From Betaproteobacteria bacterium HGW-Betaproteobacteria-6 (GTDB lineage: Bacteria > Pseudomonadota > Gammaproteobacteria > Burkholderiales > Rhodocyclaceae): DNA of 43,771 nucleotides. Positions 30,501 to 36,869 of the stretch are shown one piece after another. The DNA is taken from contig PHCF01000007.1 in NCBI GenBank assembly GCA_002842145.1, positions 1 through 43,771 of the forward strand, given 5' to 3'. Both the position numbers and the translations under genes were made by a program. The notes beneath the pieces were generated by a model, which saw only the letters and a list, made by a program, of their open reading frames with translations, was not told the DNA's origin and did not search any database. Position 1 is the first letter of the stretch. Every line of letters begins with the position of its first letter.

Positions 30501-31345
30501 CGCCTGATGGTGGTTCTTCCTCAGGAGGTTCCGGCTCAGGTTCTGGCGGCTCCGGTGGTTCGGGCAGCGGCAGCGGCTCCAGCTCAGGTGGCGATACCTC
30601 AAGCGGCTCGGGTTCCGGCAGCTCTTCCTCCGGCGGTTCGGGCAGCGGCAGCGGCTCCAGCTCGGGTGGCGATACCTCCGGCGGCTCGGGTTCCGGCAGC
30701 TCCTCCTCCGGCGGTTCGAGCAGCGGCAGTGGTTCCAGCTCCGGTGGTGATACCTCAAGCGGCTCGGGTTCCGGCAGCTCTTCCTCCGGCGGTTCGAGCA
30801 GCAGCAGTGGTTCCAGCTCCGGCGGCGATACATCGAGCGGTTCGGGTTCAGGCAGCTCTTCCTCCGGCGGTTCGAGCAGCGGCAGTGGTTCCAGCTCCGG
30901 CGGCGATACATCGAGCGGTTCGGGTTCAGGCGGTCCAGGCTCGGATACGGGTTCAGGCTTGGCCGCCAATAGCACCGCCACTGGCCGAAATAGCACCGAA
31001 GGCAAGAGCGAAGGACAACCGCAGATTACTGTTACGTTGTTGAAACAACCGACCGAGGCGGTAACCGGTGCGATCCTGGTCGAGGTACCTGGCGAAATCG
31101 CGCGAGCCTCAGTAGGCTTCAGCTTCCAGTTGCCTCAGGAATTGGTTGAGTTGGCTAAGGCAATCCGGATTCAACCAGAAGCCACATTGGTCAATGGTGA
31201 TCCGTTACCGCCTTGGCTGCGTTTCATCCCGGCAAGCAATATGTTTGTGGCGAAGGATGTTCCGGCAGGCGGGTTGCCTATTCAGGCCGTCATCAAGATT
31301 GGCCGCACCCGTACCGTGCTGCTGGTTACTGAACGCAACGGCTAA
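21533..31345 (+). CDS. Giant TpsA adhesin (filamentous haemagglutinin type) with MBG/YDG repeats
   Basis: A secreted adhesin of about 3270 aa. The start at 21533 is supported by GGGGAG 8 nt upstream and by the extended signal peptide that begins MNKFFRIVWSAIRGAFIVA; cleavage is near SSGLIFA (about 53). The TPS haemagglutination domain spans about 58-185 (NQQRMVANWDTYSIGQN, LLNSAGILFGRTAQVDVGAL), followed by beta-helical repeats. GLUG motifs lie at about 1170-1430 (GGLVGYAG, NSYNKGDIYG). About 16 MBG/YDG domains lie at about 1552-2960 (KTYGDANP, KVYDGTTNAT). A Pro-rich linker, Ser/Gly 26-residue repeats (3012-3135) and a dystroglycan/Ig-like end (LPPWLRFIPASNMF) complete it. It is exported by the TpsB protein. 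An earlier in-frame start within the sapC gene is unlikely. Confidence 0.95.
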   Translation: MNKFFRIVWSAIRGAFIVAHEKANSHGKPSSTRRGAATALMASLLTSSGLIFAAPPVNTLPTGGQIVGGAAAGNIATSGNAMTVTQNQQRMVANWDTYSIGQNASVHYQQPTGGVALNRVNGGQPSEIFGQLSATGTVYLLNSAGILFGRTAQVDVGALVAATGKMSDADFLAGKMKIVQDGATGKIVNEGQLKAAIDGYIALLAPEVRNQGVIFAEKGTIALAAGEAYELQFDGTRLANVRVEPGVFNALVENHQAVEAPGGLIILSAKAVNRLQGAAIRNIGTLDASSMTMKGGRILLEASSSVENSGTIKATGSASQPGGSVEIIAPQVLNSGMIDVSGSTAGSVTVKASDSFTQSGTILAKGLVDRGGEVRLALAQTVTLNPGSSIDVSGSTQGGSVYAESASTVDVTGTIDASSDNGAGGSIEIAAGSEARLNNATLDASGPVLGGTIRVSARQSTHASLADPQNPINDPTAPGTPGHVLITGNTTVATRSSRGKGGRVELTGDDLLLGTGSLLDASGATGGGEVLVGGDWQGSNGVYQATTVTMEQGAAIDVSATENGNGGKVVLWSDVSNADSHTAVAGIIKSEGAGNGNGGKVETSGHELRVQRTARVSTLSLFGKNGEWLIDPTNFTISAGGAAQTTSGMGADTLATNLASGNVTITTSASGSENGDITVAADITKSAGADATLTLKAHGSVIQNAGTNITSTSNKLNLVLWADMDATGGGFVQLGGASATTIDTNGGHLWTGGGSGSTTWNGLTVGNGYAIGNSTANSNGIYLDNVTIATGGGNIAMYGQSTSGAAVQVGGASGDTTADGIHFSSLHGSSINSGAGIILLSGKGASTTAGTRSGGVGFANASTPVTHTVTSAATSGNAITITGDASAASAAQVPGVWLDGVNISASAASGSVVVTGVNGTGTDTANSKAIQQGNFANSAISAAGGDITVIGNSLALTDNGSTRKTTLTGTSTSTITLQPYTANTTVGLNDDTRAFNITSDLISNNLTPGFKGLTVGSTTSGGLSVGNQFSWSNYLLKLISGSSIAINNTLTGTGTAGLELDYGGSYSLGNNKVNLASTGSFATKYGSAPVKNYVVITSLGADGSTTGTDLQGMAGSTSSNYVLGADIDASPTSGWTNKWTPVQNFSGEFDGLGHSITGLTIDGTGSNRGLFGSSTAGATFRNVGLINASLTGNGTYAGALIGSGGGTNLIISNVYATGSVSGDRYVGGLIGGSAATNLTISNSYTDVVVTASHFDSRAGGIVGIANYVAFTDVHANGSVSSVGDYLGGLVGYANTGGSFTRTYNLGQVGVKDASTAYASATSGTDYAAGLVGFANGNVWIDNSYNKGDIYGYWGIGGLVGYAGPALNINKSYNTGRVSTMQGNGYKAGGLVGVSGSSSLTIRDSYVLGDVYAYSFAGGLVGELGTGGGTLVKTYVGSSSVYAPTTANYGFGDLGTYSATAGKEQGGWSFEGLVYNSAIGQPSSRMDSGNFFNSTQNSWNVAPVSLASMTGQNTYYFTNVFVNANARFDFTNTWATTAGTNGGFPYLISNPPVIPLTINVTALSKTYGDANPSLTGQYSLSGCTGCITLDWGSLLTTSTAAGSYAYSTNNLLSLTYNSGNASSYSISWGGTSFTVNPRPINITVNSGQTKTYGAVNPTYSYTAEAAGSSRGLVNGDTFTGALGRVAGENVGTYAINNVGTLANSNYAIAVVPANFSITQAPLTVTASAQSKTYGSALTLGTSAFTSSGLQNSETIGGVTLTASGGTAAIDNAGSYSITPSAATGGTFTASNYNITYNTGVLTVDPALITLTATAQSKTYGSTLNLGTTAYSITSGSLKNSDTITGVTLTSAGAVDTANATTYTITPSAATGTGGFGTTNYTISYVDGTLTVNKAPLTITAANDSKTYDAIAYSGGNGVSYSGFVLGQDITALGGTLVYTTGTSNGATNAGSYTIRPSGYTSGNYSFSYVDGTLTIDRKTVTLSAAKTYDGDTTLGAGTVTIGTGIGGQSLTYSGATAFSKNVADNTTNYISALTLGNGTGLASNYQLPTLDAANAPVTISKKDVSVTSIIIADKVYDGTTNATSVQSTVLSGVIGADSANVNTTGTLASFSGKDVGTYSISVTGMSLTGSAAGNYNLTSSTATDSSVAITPKTVTLSAAKTYDGTTSLTGYLTLGGFIGSETLNYSGATANNSHVATAGKYVSAITLTNGNNGGLASNYQLPTLNAANAPVTINAATLTSTLTNSGVTKVYDGSTASSLTPTWSFSGLVAGDTAATLAYTGRNYNSKDVLTANTVTVSGLSISAITGANSSAASDYVLDATSKTVAGTITPKTVTVSGLAASGKIYDATTDVTITNWGSVTTGVGSETLVLNHGTASFSDKNKANGKTVTAIGYALADGGNGGLASNYQLSSTSATTTANITAKPITLAGSASVDKTYDGRTAMPVGNIGYGSLVGVVSGDTVNITGAPVYDSANAGSRTVLVGTVGIAGTDAGNYSLTWTNGSGTIAKAPLTISANADAKFVTYADGAGYNGVSYSGFVNGETISALNIAGLTVTRSNSGQNNAGSYGGVLVPSGATAANYQITYSAGDYTIVPAGQLLVRVSNASTTYGTAATYSIIDARYMDGGNVIHTLAAPSQSGNTFTYSDGAGGSAVFTLGPVTPQTSTAGQLKAGVYGIDASNIAETSTNFSNSLTVVGGLTVTPKALTANATNVTKVYDSTTAMTNVVLGYTGLESGDLVTIAGNGNFGDKNVGTGKSYSVTSLTLGSSDAANYYLFGGDSFNGSNGEITPKTVSLAASRTYDGTRNLDASALAITTGVGSETLSFSGATAHSKNVGTGNYVDAITLLDGINGGLASNYQLPSLTTPNSDNGVSIARKTLTLSGLSAADKIYDGTTNATLAVGSLLGLVGSETLTLNSVGNFSGPNVGIGKTVLAQLTLADGTGLAGNYTISDATTTATINPVPNVVPPLPPSVPPTPPAPPSVPDPTPPVTPDGGSSSGGSGSGSGGSGGSGSGSGSSSGGDTSSGSGSGSSSSGGSGSGSGSSSGGDTSGGSGSGSSSSGGSSSGSGSSSGGDTSSGSGSGSSSSGGSSSSSGSSSGGDTSSGSGSGSSSSGGSSSGSGSSSGGDTSSGSGSGGPGSDTGSGLAANSTATGRNSTEGKSEGQPQITVTLLKQPTEAVTGAILVEVPGEIARASVGFSFQLPQELVELAKAIRIQPEATLVNGDPLPPWLRFIPASNMFVAKDVPAGGLPIQAVIKIGRTRTVLLVTERNG
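25030..25800 (+). repeat. GLUG-motif repeats within the adhesin
   Basis: Repeated units of about 90-120 bp encode GG(L/I)(V/I)G(Y/F/G) followed by NSY(N/T). Examples are GGLIGGSAATNLTISNSYT, AGLVGFANGNVWIDNSYN, GGLVGYAGPALNINKSYN and GGLVGVSGSSSLTIRDSY. GLUG repeats are known from secreted adhesins and IgA-protease-like proteins. Confidence 0.8.
26190..30420 (+). repeat. Tandem MBG/YDG domain array within the adhesin
   Basis: About 16 units of roughly 75-95 residues each begin with KTYG, KTYD, KVYD or KIYD and end with a conserved LASNYQLP or GNYNLT-type strand before the next unit. The first few are MBG-like (KTYGDANPSL, QTKTYGAVNP); later ones are YDG-like (KVYDGTTNAT, KIYDGTTNAT). The units are diverged at DNA level, so they are old duplications apart from a few closely similar pairs. 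Confidence 0.85.
30571..30940 (+). repeat. 78-bp tandem repeats encoding Ser/Gly-rich linker
   Basis: Five copies of the GGDT codon group occur at exactly 78-bp steps (GATAC starts at 30593, 30671, 30749, 30827 and 30905), each with about 20 codons of Ser and Gly between. The unit is 26 residues (GGDTSSGSGSGSSSSGG plus nine more). Copies are close to identical, which suggests recent expansion and possible length variation between strains. It forms a flexible spacer before the C-terminal domain. Confidence 0.92.
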
Positions 31346-31348
31346 GAC

Positions 31349-32665
31349 ATGGCAACCGAGTGTCCAGAATCGGCTACCCAGGGTTGGGTAGCCGCCCTTG
31401 GCTTGGCTGCCTTTCTGTTTGCGTTGGCGATTATTAGGCTTGATCGCCCCTTCGGTGACAACGTGGTGAATTCCGCGTTGTTCATCATTGCGGTGACGGC
31501 CGCAGCAATCTTTCTGGTCGATCTGATCTGGACGAAAGTTCACCTTCGTCCATCGACCGGTATCGATCCAACGTATGACCAGCCTTCGTGCGCGCGAACG
31601 CTCGTCAAGTTTGCCGGCTTGCTGGGCAGCCTTGGCTTCATCGCTTTCTGTTACTGGTTGTTGCCGGAGTATCGGGGCAAGTTCTACGAGCGCTACTACC
31701 AGATGCTCTGGATCGTTCTCCCCTCGATGATTGCCCTGGCTTTGCCTTATTTTTACCTGATCGATCGGCGCATGCGTAAGCCGCGCGATGGTTACTGGCA
31801 CATGGGCAAACTGGTGATATTTCAGTGGGCAGCGATTGATCAAGCTGTGTTGGGGCAGCACTTGCTCGGCTGGATTATCAAGGGCTTTTTCCTGCCGCTG
31901 ATGTTTACCTACATGTGCAACGATCTGGCCCGCTTTCTGGCAGTCGATTTCGAAAAACTGAGCAGTTTCAAGTTCTGGTTCGACTTTCTGTTCGACTCAC
32001 TTTATTTCATCGACGTCAGTCTTGTTTCCATGGGCTATCTGATGTCGCTGCGCTTCACCGATACCCACATCCGCTCAGCTGAGCCGACCATGTTGGGCTG
32101 GGCCGTGGCTTTGATGTGCTATGAGCCGTTCTGGTCCACGATTGGCCGTCAGTACCTAGCCTACGAAACCAACTATAAATGGGGCAACTGGTTGTGGGAC
32201 ACCCCGATGTTTTATGGCATCTGGGGTGGTGGAATTCTCGTTCTGGTGGCGATCTATGTCTGGGCGACCGTCGCTTTCGGAGCCAGGTTCTCGAACCTGA
32301 CGCATCGCGGCATCATTACCAGTGGTCCCTATCGCTGGACGAAGCATCCGGCTTATGTGGCGAAGAATCTTTCTTGGTGGATGGTTTCGATCCCCTTCAT
32401 GGCGCAAGGTGCTCCGGATAAAGCACTGCGTCATTGCCTGCTCTTGCTGGCACTGAACGGAATATATGTGCTTCGTGCCAAGACGGAGGAATGGCATTTG
32501 TCACGTGATCCGATCTACGTCGAGTACGCCAGCTGGATGGAGGCAAACGGAATGTTCCGGTTCATCCGACATCTGCCTTTGTTGTCTTGTCTGGCATACC
32601 GCGGCCCTGCCAGAGAGGGCGTGCATTCACCCGATAGCAAGCAATTTGCTCAGCAGCACTCTTGA
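31349..32665 (+). CDS. ICMT-like integral membrane methyltransferase family protein
   Basis: A 438-aa membrane protein with about nine hydrophobic segments. The C-terminal third carries the isoprenylcysteine carboxyl methyltransferase/PEMT-like pattern: RGIITSGPYRWTKHPAYVAK, then EEWHLSRDPIYVEY at about residues 390-405, where the cofactor SAM would bind. It lies 3 bp after the adhesin stop and is probably co-transcribed with it. Bacterial ICMT-like proteins methylate diverse substrates, and the usual C-terminal isoprenyl-Cys is not visible in the adhesin, so the substrate is unknown. No separate ribosome site is obvious, consistent with coupling. Confidence 0.8.
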   Translation: MATECPESATQGWVAALGLAAFLFALAIIRLDRPFGDNVVNSALFIIAVTAAAIFLVDLIWTKVHLRPSTGIDPTYDQPSCARTLVKFAGLLGSLGFIAFCYWLLPEYRGKFYERYYQMLWIVLPSMIALALPYFYLIDRRMRKPRDGYWHMGKLVIFQWAAIDQAVLGQHLLGWIIKGFFLPLMFTYMCNDLARFLAVDFEKLSSFKFWFDFLFDSLYFIDVSLVSMGYLMSLRFTDTHIRSAEPTMLGWAVALMCYEPFWSTIGRQYLAYETNYKWGNWLWDTPMFYGIWGGGILVLVAIYVWATVAFGARFSNLTHRGIITSGPYRWTKHPAYVAKNLSWWMVSIPFMAQGAPDKALRHCLLLLALNGIYVLRAKTEEWHLSRDPIYVEYASWMEANGMFRFIRHLPLLSCLAYRGPAREGVHSPDSKQFAQQHS

Positions 32666-32667
32666 AT

Positions 32668-32901
32668 ATGGATTCATCACACCACCAGCCAGATTTCACC
32701 CTGTCTATCCAGTTGAGCTCAACGGAAGCTGAAGGATTGGCTCACCTTTGCCATGTTCTTGATTGGGAGTTTCTGGCTGAAAATAGCAGAATTGTCGATC
32801 AGGCGATGGAGGCGAGATATGCGCTCGCCAAGCTCCGCTTTGCACTATCTGATGCGGGATTTTCAGCAATGCCGGACAAGACCCCGATAATTTCAGAGTA
32901 A
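32668..32901 (+). CDS. Small acidic protein of unknown function
   Basis: A 77-aa protein (MDSSHHQPDFTLSIQLSSTE...) whose start overlaps the methyltransferase-like stop region (TTGA/ATATG). It has an amphipathic helix AEGLAHLCHVLDWEFLAENS and a second helix QAMEARYALAKLRFALSDAG, and no membrane segment. A TTG 6 nt upstream is an alternative start. It is probably the last gene of the two-partner secretion operon. I do not recognise a family with confidence. Confidence 0.6.
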   Translation: MDSSHHQPDFTLSIQLSSTEAEGLAHLCHVLDWEFLAENSRIVDQAMEARYALAKLRFALSDAGFSAMPDKTPIISE

Positions 32902-33508
32902 TTTTGTGGCGCTCAAATGTTGGGAGATTGCGCATCTTTCCAAGTTAATTCGGTGTCGGTTGCTCAAAAAATTCATATCAGGCCGGCCAGCGACGGTTGT
33001 GCATTCCACTGCGGTCGCACAGGCACCGTTACCCGAATGACCGCTGAGGCCGAGAAGTTCGCGTTCAGCAGACGGCCTAAACGGCCGACCAATCAGAAAC
33101 CTGTCATTGAAACACCGAACCGTTTAAGGCCCAGACAGGAGCGAACTGAGACGGTCGCTACCGGAAGGGTATACAGGCAATTCCCTATCACGGCGTTGCG
33201 GTGAAGCATGGGAACGGTGTATCAACACAAAGTACGGACACCCTTAAAACCACGTAGTCATTGCCAAGAAAAATCACGATGCCAGTGACCATTATGACCA
33301 AGCGTTCAGATCAACGCCTACTGACCTGGACAGCTCTCCCTAGCGGCATAGTCCACCACAAATTCACCACAACCCAGGAGTTACAAGGGATTGCAGGGAA
33401 TGACAGCTACCACATTTTTACCGCACTCTCCGCCAAACATGGCAGAATAACGCAGAAACCAAGCCCGTTATTCAGGCTACAGGCCATTGATTTTTAAGGG
33501 ATATGTAG
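32902..33508. other. Intergenic region between adhesin operon and integrated element
   Basis: No convincing gene. Short frames (for example 32917-33204 and 33261-33497) lack ribosome sites and read as low-quality sequence. A short inverted repeat CGGCC-TAAAC-GGCCG occurs near 33074-33088. The stretch from about 33030 to 33200 reads like a dispersed or decayed intergenic element, but I cannot confirm that. Confidence 0.4.
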
Positions 33509-33534
33509 TGTGCCCGGAGGGACTCGAACCCTCC
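33509..33534 (-). other. tRNA 3'-end fragment, candidate integration (att) site
   Basis: Read on the minus strand, the sequence has a perfect T-arm (GAGGG-TTCGAGT-CCCTC) followed by a 7-nt acceptor half CGGGCAC and discriminator A. No matching 5' acceptor GTGCCCG, D-arm or anticodon arm precedes it, so only the 3' end of a tRNA is present. Tyrosine integrases typically recombine in this part of tRNA genes, and one is encoded 0.7 kb away. In this orientation the intact tRNA should lie at the far (right) side, outside the window. The tRNA identity is uncertain; an Arg-type tRNA with a GTGCCCG acceptor is possible. Confidence 0.6.
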
Positions 33535-33743
33535 AAACTCCTCAACGACAAAGGCCCACCGGAATCATGTGACTGGATAGTGACTACAATGCTCAATCAC
33601 CGTTTACAATTTTCTTGAACATGGCGTACGACATAACAAGGATACGGCATCATCATCGTCAAACCCTTTTCGGACAAACGCGCACAGCTCACCGTCTGAA
33701 GCATCCCTGAGCGCATGGCTCATCGCAGGTAAATGTTGTCGCT

Positions 33744-34113
33744 CTACGCCACCGGCCCGTTGCGCTCGGCATCCCGGTTCGACGATTTTGCCAAGCCAAA
33801 GGCGATCCCCTCGATAGTATTGACCCAGGCAGCCAGCGGCGACCACCAGCGCCCCGCCGGATCCTGGTCAGCGTGAGGTGCGGAACGATCAGCATCAGAA
33901 TCCAGCCATAGCGCAATATCCCCAAGGCTCGCCGGAAAAAGATCTTTTCCAGACGCTCGCGTTTGACCAGGTCACCTATTTGCGCCTTGTCAGCAACTAC
34001 ATCATCCCCGTGGCCTCAAACGGCGAATACGTCCCTGGGTTCGCCAAAGCTATCGGCGATCCTGCAATCACCAGCAGGACAAAGACAATATGCCTAAACT
34101 TTGTGCAACCCAT
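33744..34113 (-). pseudogene. Chimeric remnant of two conjugative-element-like genes
   Basis: On the minus strand, an ATG at 34113 starts a signal-peptide-like sequence (HIVFVLLVIAGSPIALA) that stops after 38 codons at 33997. A one-base shift restores a protein-like frame (GDDVVADKAQIGDLVKRERL, then a membrane helix GWILMLIVPHLTLT). From 33868 downward the DNA is instead a copy of the end of the gene at 37329-37691, in another frame, ending at TAG 33744 (...SSNRDAERNGPVA). It is therefore a fusion of an N-terminal fragment and a C-terminal fragment, joined where the duplication ends. It resembles debris of an integrative conjugative element; I cannot name the families. Confidence 0.6.
33753..33868. 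repeat. Copy 1 of a 116-bp duplicated segment
   Basis: Aligns without gaps to 37338-37453, with about 13 differences by hand count. Same orientation, 3585 bp apart. This copy is part of a truncated remnant; the other lies in an apparently intact gene. Confidence 0.9.
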
Positions 34114-34202
34114 GGAAACCCTTATCAGGTCAATGTCTTGCCACACTGTCTCAGTGCCAACACACAGAGTTACCCCCAGGTTTTGGGGATATATGTCCTC
34201 AA

Positions 34203-35366
34203 TCAAAGCAAGAACATGACCGGGTCGGAATTTCGAATGAGCTCAATCAGTTGCTTCTGTTCGCTGTCGGTCAGTTCTTCCTTGGCGATTAGTTCACGAT
34301 AGCGATTCGCATTGGCTTTCTGCTCAGGGGTGAGGACCGTGTTCTTGCGCGCGCCGATATAGGCATTCGATATCGCGAGGCGGGTATGTCCGGCGTCCTG
34401 GCTTATCCGGCTGCGCGCTAGGTCATGCGTCAGTTGGTCTATCTGGGCTGTCACATTCGTACTGCGAACCGGAGAAGGGACGCCCGTCAGTGTTTCGTAC
34501 AGATCGTTGAGAAACTGATGGCGCAGACCGTGGGAGGTAATGCCCAGCGCACGATGGGTGATCCCGAATTTCTCCATCACGTAGTTGAAGCGCCGTATGG
34601 CTTGCTCCAGATTCAGGTCAGGATGCCCAATGTGTTCATTGACCTTCGAGACGGTGGTCTTGGCATAGTCGATCAGATCCCGTTGCGCCGCCGTTTCCAA
34701 AAGCACCACACGCTCCCGGCCACCCTTGGTGCCATCACGCACCCGAATCGCCGCGCCCATGTCGGCCTGCAGTGGGCGAAACATGACGGCTTCCTTGCGG
34801 CGCAGTCCAAAGGCCAGCATGAGCTTGAGTTGCAGCCCTACCCGCTTGTCGTGTTGCTCGACCAGGCTGATCATCGCGTGAATGTCGATACCAGCGGCGG
34901 TCCAGGATTTATCTTCAGTCGTGGCTTGCATCCGGCGCACCGAATTCGGATCATTCACGAAATCCGCCGCCTTCTGGATCATGCCGGGTTTTCCAATCCA
35001 GATGGAGAGGGCACGCAGGCAGGAGATCCGATTCGCAATGGTGGAGGCTGACAGGCCGCGTTCTTCCCACGATTTCGCCAGCACATGAACGTGCCGCTGT
35101 TGCAGGTTGTGCACGGTCTCGAGCTTGTAGCCCAGTCCGTGCAGTTCCCGAAAGCTGAGCACCAGCTTTTCGCGACGCGCGTCCACGGTTTCGTGCCCGA
35201 CGATCTTGTTCTGCCGCGTGGCTTTCCGCCCGTGTTCATTGACCAAGGCGTTGAGTTCGTTCCAGAGGCGCTCGGGCAGGTAGCTTTGGCTGGCGCTCGA
35301 ATTCTTCGAGTGATCGCCATCAGCGGTGGTGCGACCAGGAGATCGCTTATTGCTATTCGTGTTCAT
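34203..35366 (-). CDS. Tyrosine recombinase (integrase)
   Basis: A 387-aa phage-type integrase. The N-terminal SAM-like DNA-binding part covers about 60-135 (LQQRHVHVLAKSWEERGLSA) and the catalytic domain about 155-345. Catalytic residues are visible: Arg189 in AFGLRRKEAV, Lys in GTKGGRERV, HGLRH (His279, Arg282), His327 in AGHTRL and nucleophile Tyr336 in ISNAYIG. It resembles the Integrase_1/Phage_int_SAM_2 type found on proteobacterial islands. I chose the ATG at 35366, which has GGAG 8 nt upstream, over an ATG 24 bp earlier. It is complete and likely able to excise or insert the element next to the tRNA fragment at 33.5 kb. Confidence 0.92.
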   Translation of the reverse strand: MNTNSNKRSPGRTTADGDHSKNSSASQSYLPERLWNELNALVNEHGRKATRQNKIVGHETVDARREKLVLSFRELHGLGYKLETVHNLQQRHVHVLAKSWEERGLSASTIANRISCLRALSIWIGKPGMIQKAADFVNDPNSVRRMQATTEDKSWTAAGIDIHAMISLVEQHDKRVGLQLKLMLAFGLRRKEAVMFRPLQADMGAAIRVRDGTKGGRERVVLLETAAQRDLIDYAKTTVSKVNEHIGHPDLNLEQAIRRFNYVMEKFGITHRALGITSHGLRHQFLNDLYETLTGVPSPVRSTNVTAQIDQLTHDLARSRISQDAGHTRLAISNAYIGARKNTVLTPEQKANANRYRELIAKEELTDSEQKQLIELIRNSDPVMFLL

Positions 35367-36417
35367 GTGCTTACTCCGTACTAGGGTCATGTCAGGGTGT
35401 TGCTGACTGAGGCGCTAATTTCTCAGTTCGGAGGTGCTGCTACTGCGGTGTTACGGGTACTGCGTCGGGTCGCTTTCTGTTCTGGAGCCCCAATTCTGCT
35501 TGAGTGTCCAAGGCCTACCCCGGCCAAGATCGGCATCGCCATCTCGTAAGTATCGAACGCACCACTAAAGATTCCATTTCTGTCCTCTTCAGCACCCCAG
35601 TTGTGGGGCTACGTCGTGCGGCAGTCGGTTGTGACTGGCGCAAGCCGTGGAGCTATGCCGGTTTATCGATCCGGCGAACGTGTATGTTTTGACTGAATCC
35701 CGCAATGGCCTTCCTCGCTGCGACCACGAGGCAAAGGGTTGTCCGTTACGTCCGACCAATCGCTACGAGGCGAATGCTAGGGGGCGTTGTCTGGCTATAG
35801 AGGTGGGTACCCACTTCCAGGCAGACCGTGGACTGATTCAGTTCAGGTATTTAATGCAGATTTCCTCGCCCGAAAGCGAAGAGGTCATCTCCGGAGTACG
35901 CACAAGTCGGCACTATCGCTACGCTTGGCTCTATCCGGGGGCGGTTCATCACCGCTGGGCTACTTCTACCCTGATTGTCAGGGGTACTCCTAAATTGCCG
36001 TGGTCTATGCCCGGCCCGCCGAGGCAGTATTTGTAATGCTAGATCTACGTCTCACAGTCCAGCTGCTGCGTGCGGTGGTCGCAACCCTTTAGCGAGTTGA
36101 ATCCTATTCCTGACCCGAATTCGATGTCAACTGAAATTCGTGAGCGGATTTTGTTCTATCTACCGAATCTCTATCCGAATATTACCGTCCGCCTTTACGT
36201 TGTCTCGTTTTAGGTGTCCTCCCTATCCGTCCTATTTCCGAATAATGCCAATTAAATTGAGAAAACCAGCGCAAAACTGCGTGGGAAATCTCATCCAAAA
36301 GGCTCTGTTCCCCGCTAGAATCCGCATCTCCTTGGCAAGGATGTCGGCCGTTTTGCCGCCCCTCCGTCCTAAGGAAACAACCGCAGTAGTGTTGGTCCAT
36401 CAACTAGGCGATGGATT

Positions 36418-36583
36418 GGCATTGGTGCCGATTTGTCGTCTATCTGTGGCGTGGGACAAGATTGCGAATCATCCGGTTGCCGACACATCGTCCTCTGTGT
36501 CGATCTATCGCGTTTGATACCGCTTTTGCCGGTGTCTTACTGAGCCAACGGCGCTAAGTCGGCATTTGTGCCGATATGTTGTC
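36418..36583. repeat. Pair of 23-bp direct repeats
   Basis: 36418-36440 (GGCATTGGTGCCGATTTGTC...) and 36561-36583 (GGCATTTGTGCCGATATGTT...) match at 20 of 23 positions, 143 bp apart. They lie upstream of a small operon that starts at 36747. They could be iterons or protein-binding sites. Confidence 0.6.
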
Positions 36584-36621
36584 ACTTAACGGTAATAGCG
36601 TTGGGCAACGGGGCCAGCCAC

Positions 36622-36633
36622 GCGATATATCGC
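36622..36633. promoter_or_regulatory. Perfect 12-bp palindrome
   Basis: GCGATATATCGC is perfectly self-complementary, 114 bp before the small gene at 36747. ATCGCGAT-like half sites recur just downstream (AATCGCGATAA at about 36649). Candidate operator for a dimeric regulator. Confidence 0.4.
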
Positions 36634-36746
36634 TCTATGTGCCGTTGAATCGCGATAACCTCGCAAAACCCCTGTTTTAGCCACGCGCTTTCATCGTCGA
36701 AGACGATTAACCTGCCCGAGTCACTAACACAGCAGGGGGTTTATCC

Positions 36747-36869
36747 ATGTCTTCCCAGGATCACGGTTTGGCACTGGGCATGTCTCGGGACGTGCCAGCC
36801 GCTAATTCCGCACGTTTTGACACACCCAAGATGCCAGGCAAGCGTTTGCAGCGGAAGGAAAAGCCATGA
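36747..36869 (+). CDS. 40-aa leader gene of a two-gene unit
   Basis: ATG at 36747 with AGGGGG 8 nt upstream encodes a 40-residue basic protein (MSSQDHGLALGMSRDVPAAN...RKEKP). The stop overlaps the next ATG as ATGA, so translation is coupled. No family recognised. The strong ribosome site and coupling make it more likely real than a chance frame. Confidence 0.5.
   Translation: MSSQDHGLALGMSRDVPAANSARFDTPKMPGKRLQRKEKP

Larger units (their letters stand above)
35391..36746. other. 1.36-kb region without convincing genes beside the integrase
   Basis: Several frames of 60-129 codons exist (for example 35647-36036, 36140-36517), but they lack ribosome sites, start at GTG or TTG and have no recognisable motifs. 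The composition is unlike the flanks: T/C-rich runs and many short near-palindromes around CGATATATCGC and ATCGCG. The last third has a pair of 23-bp repeats and a 12-bp palindrome. It may hold a replication or transfer origin, recombination arm sites or a non-coding RNA; none is proven. Confidence 0.5.

Noticed and set aside
30571-30940. Regular 78-bp repeats considered as a CRISPR-like array
   Set aside because: The repeats are in frame within the adhesin, have no unique spacers and no cas genes nearby.
30370-31005. 211-codon Pro/Glu-rich frame on the minus strand
   Set aside because: It is the mirror of the Ser/Gly repeat codons of the adhesin and has no independent support.
33507-33600. 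Complete tRNA gene on the minus strand
   Set aside because: Only the T-arm and acceptor 3' half are present; no D-arm, anticodon arm or matching 5' acceptor strand.
35647-36036. 129-codon plus-strand frame in the non-coding region
   Set aside because: GTG start without ribosome site and no motif. Kept only as part of the described region.
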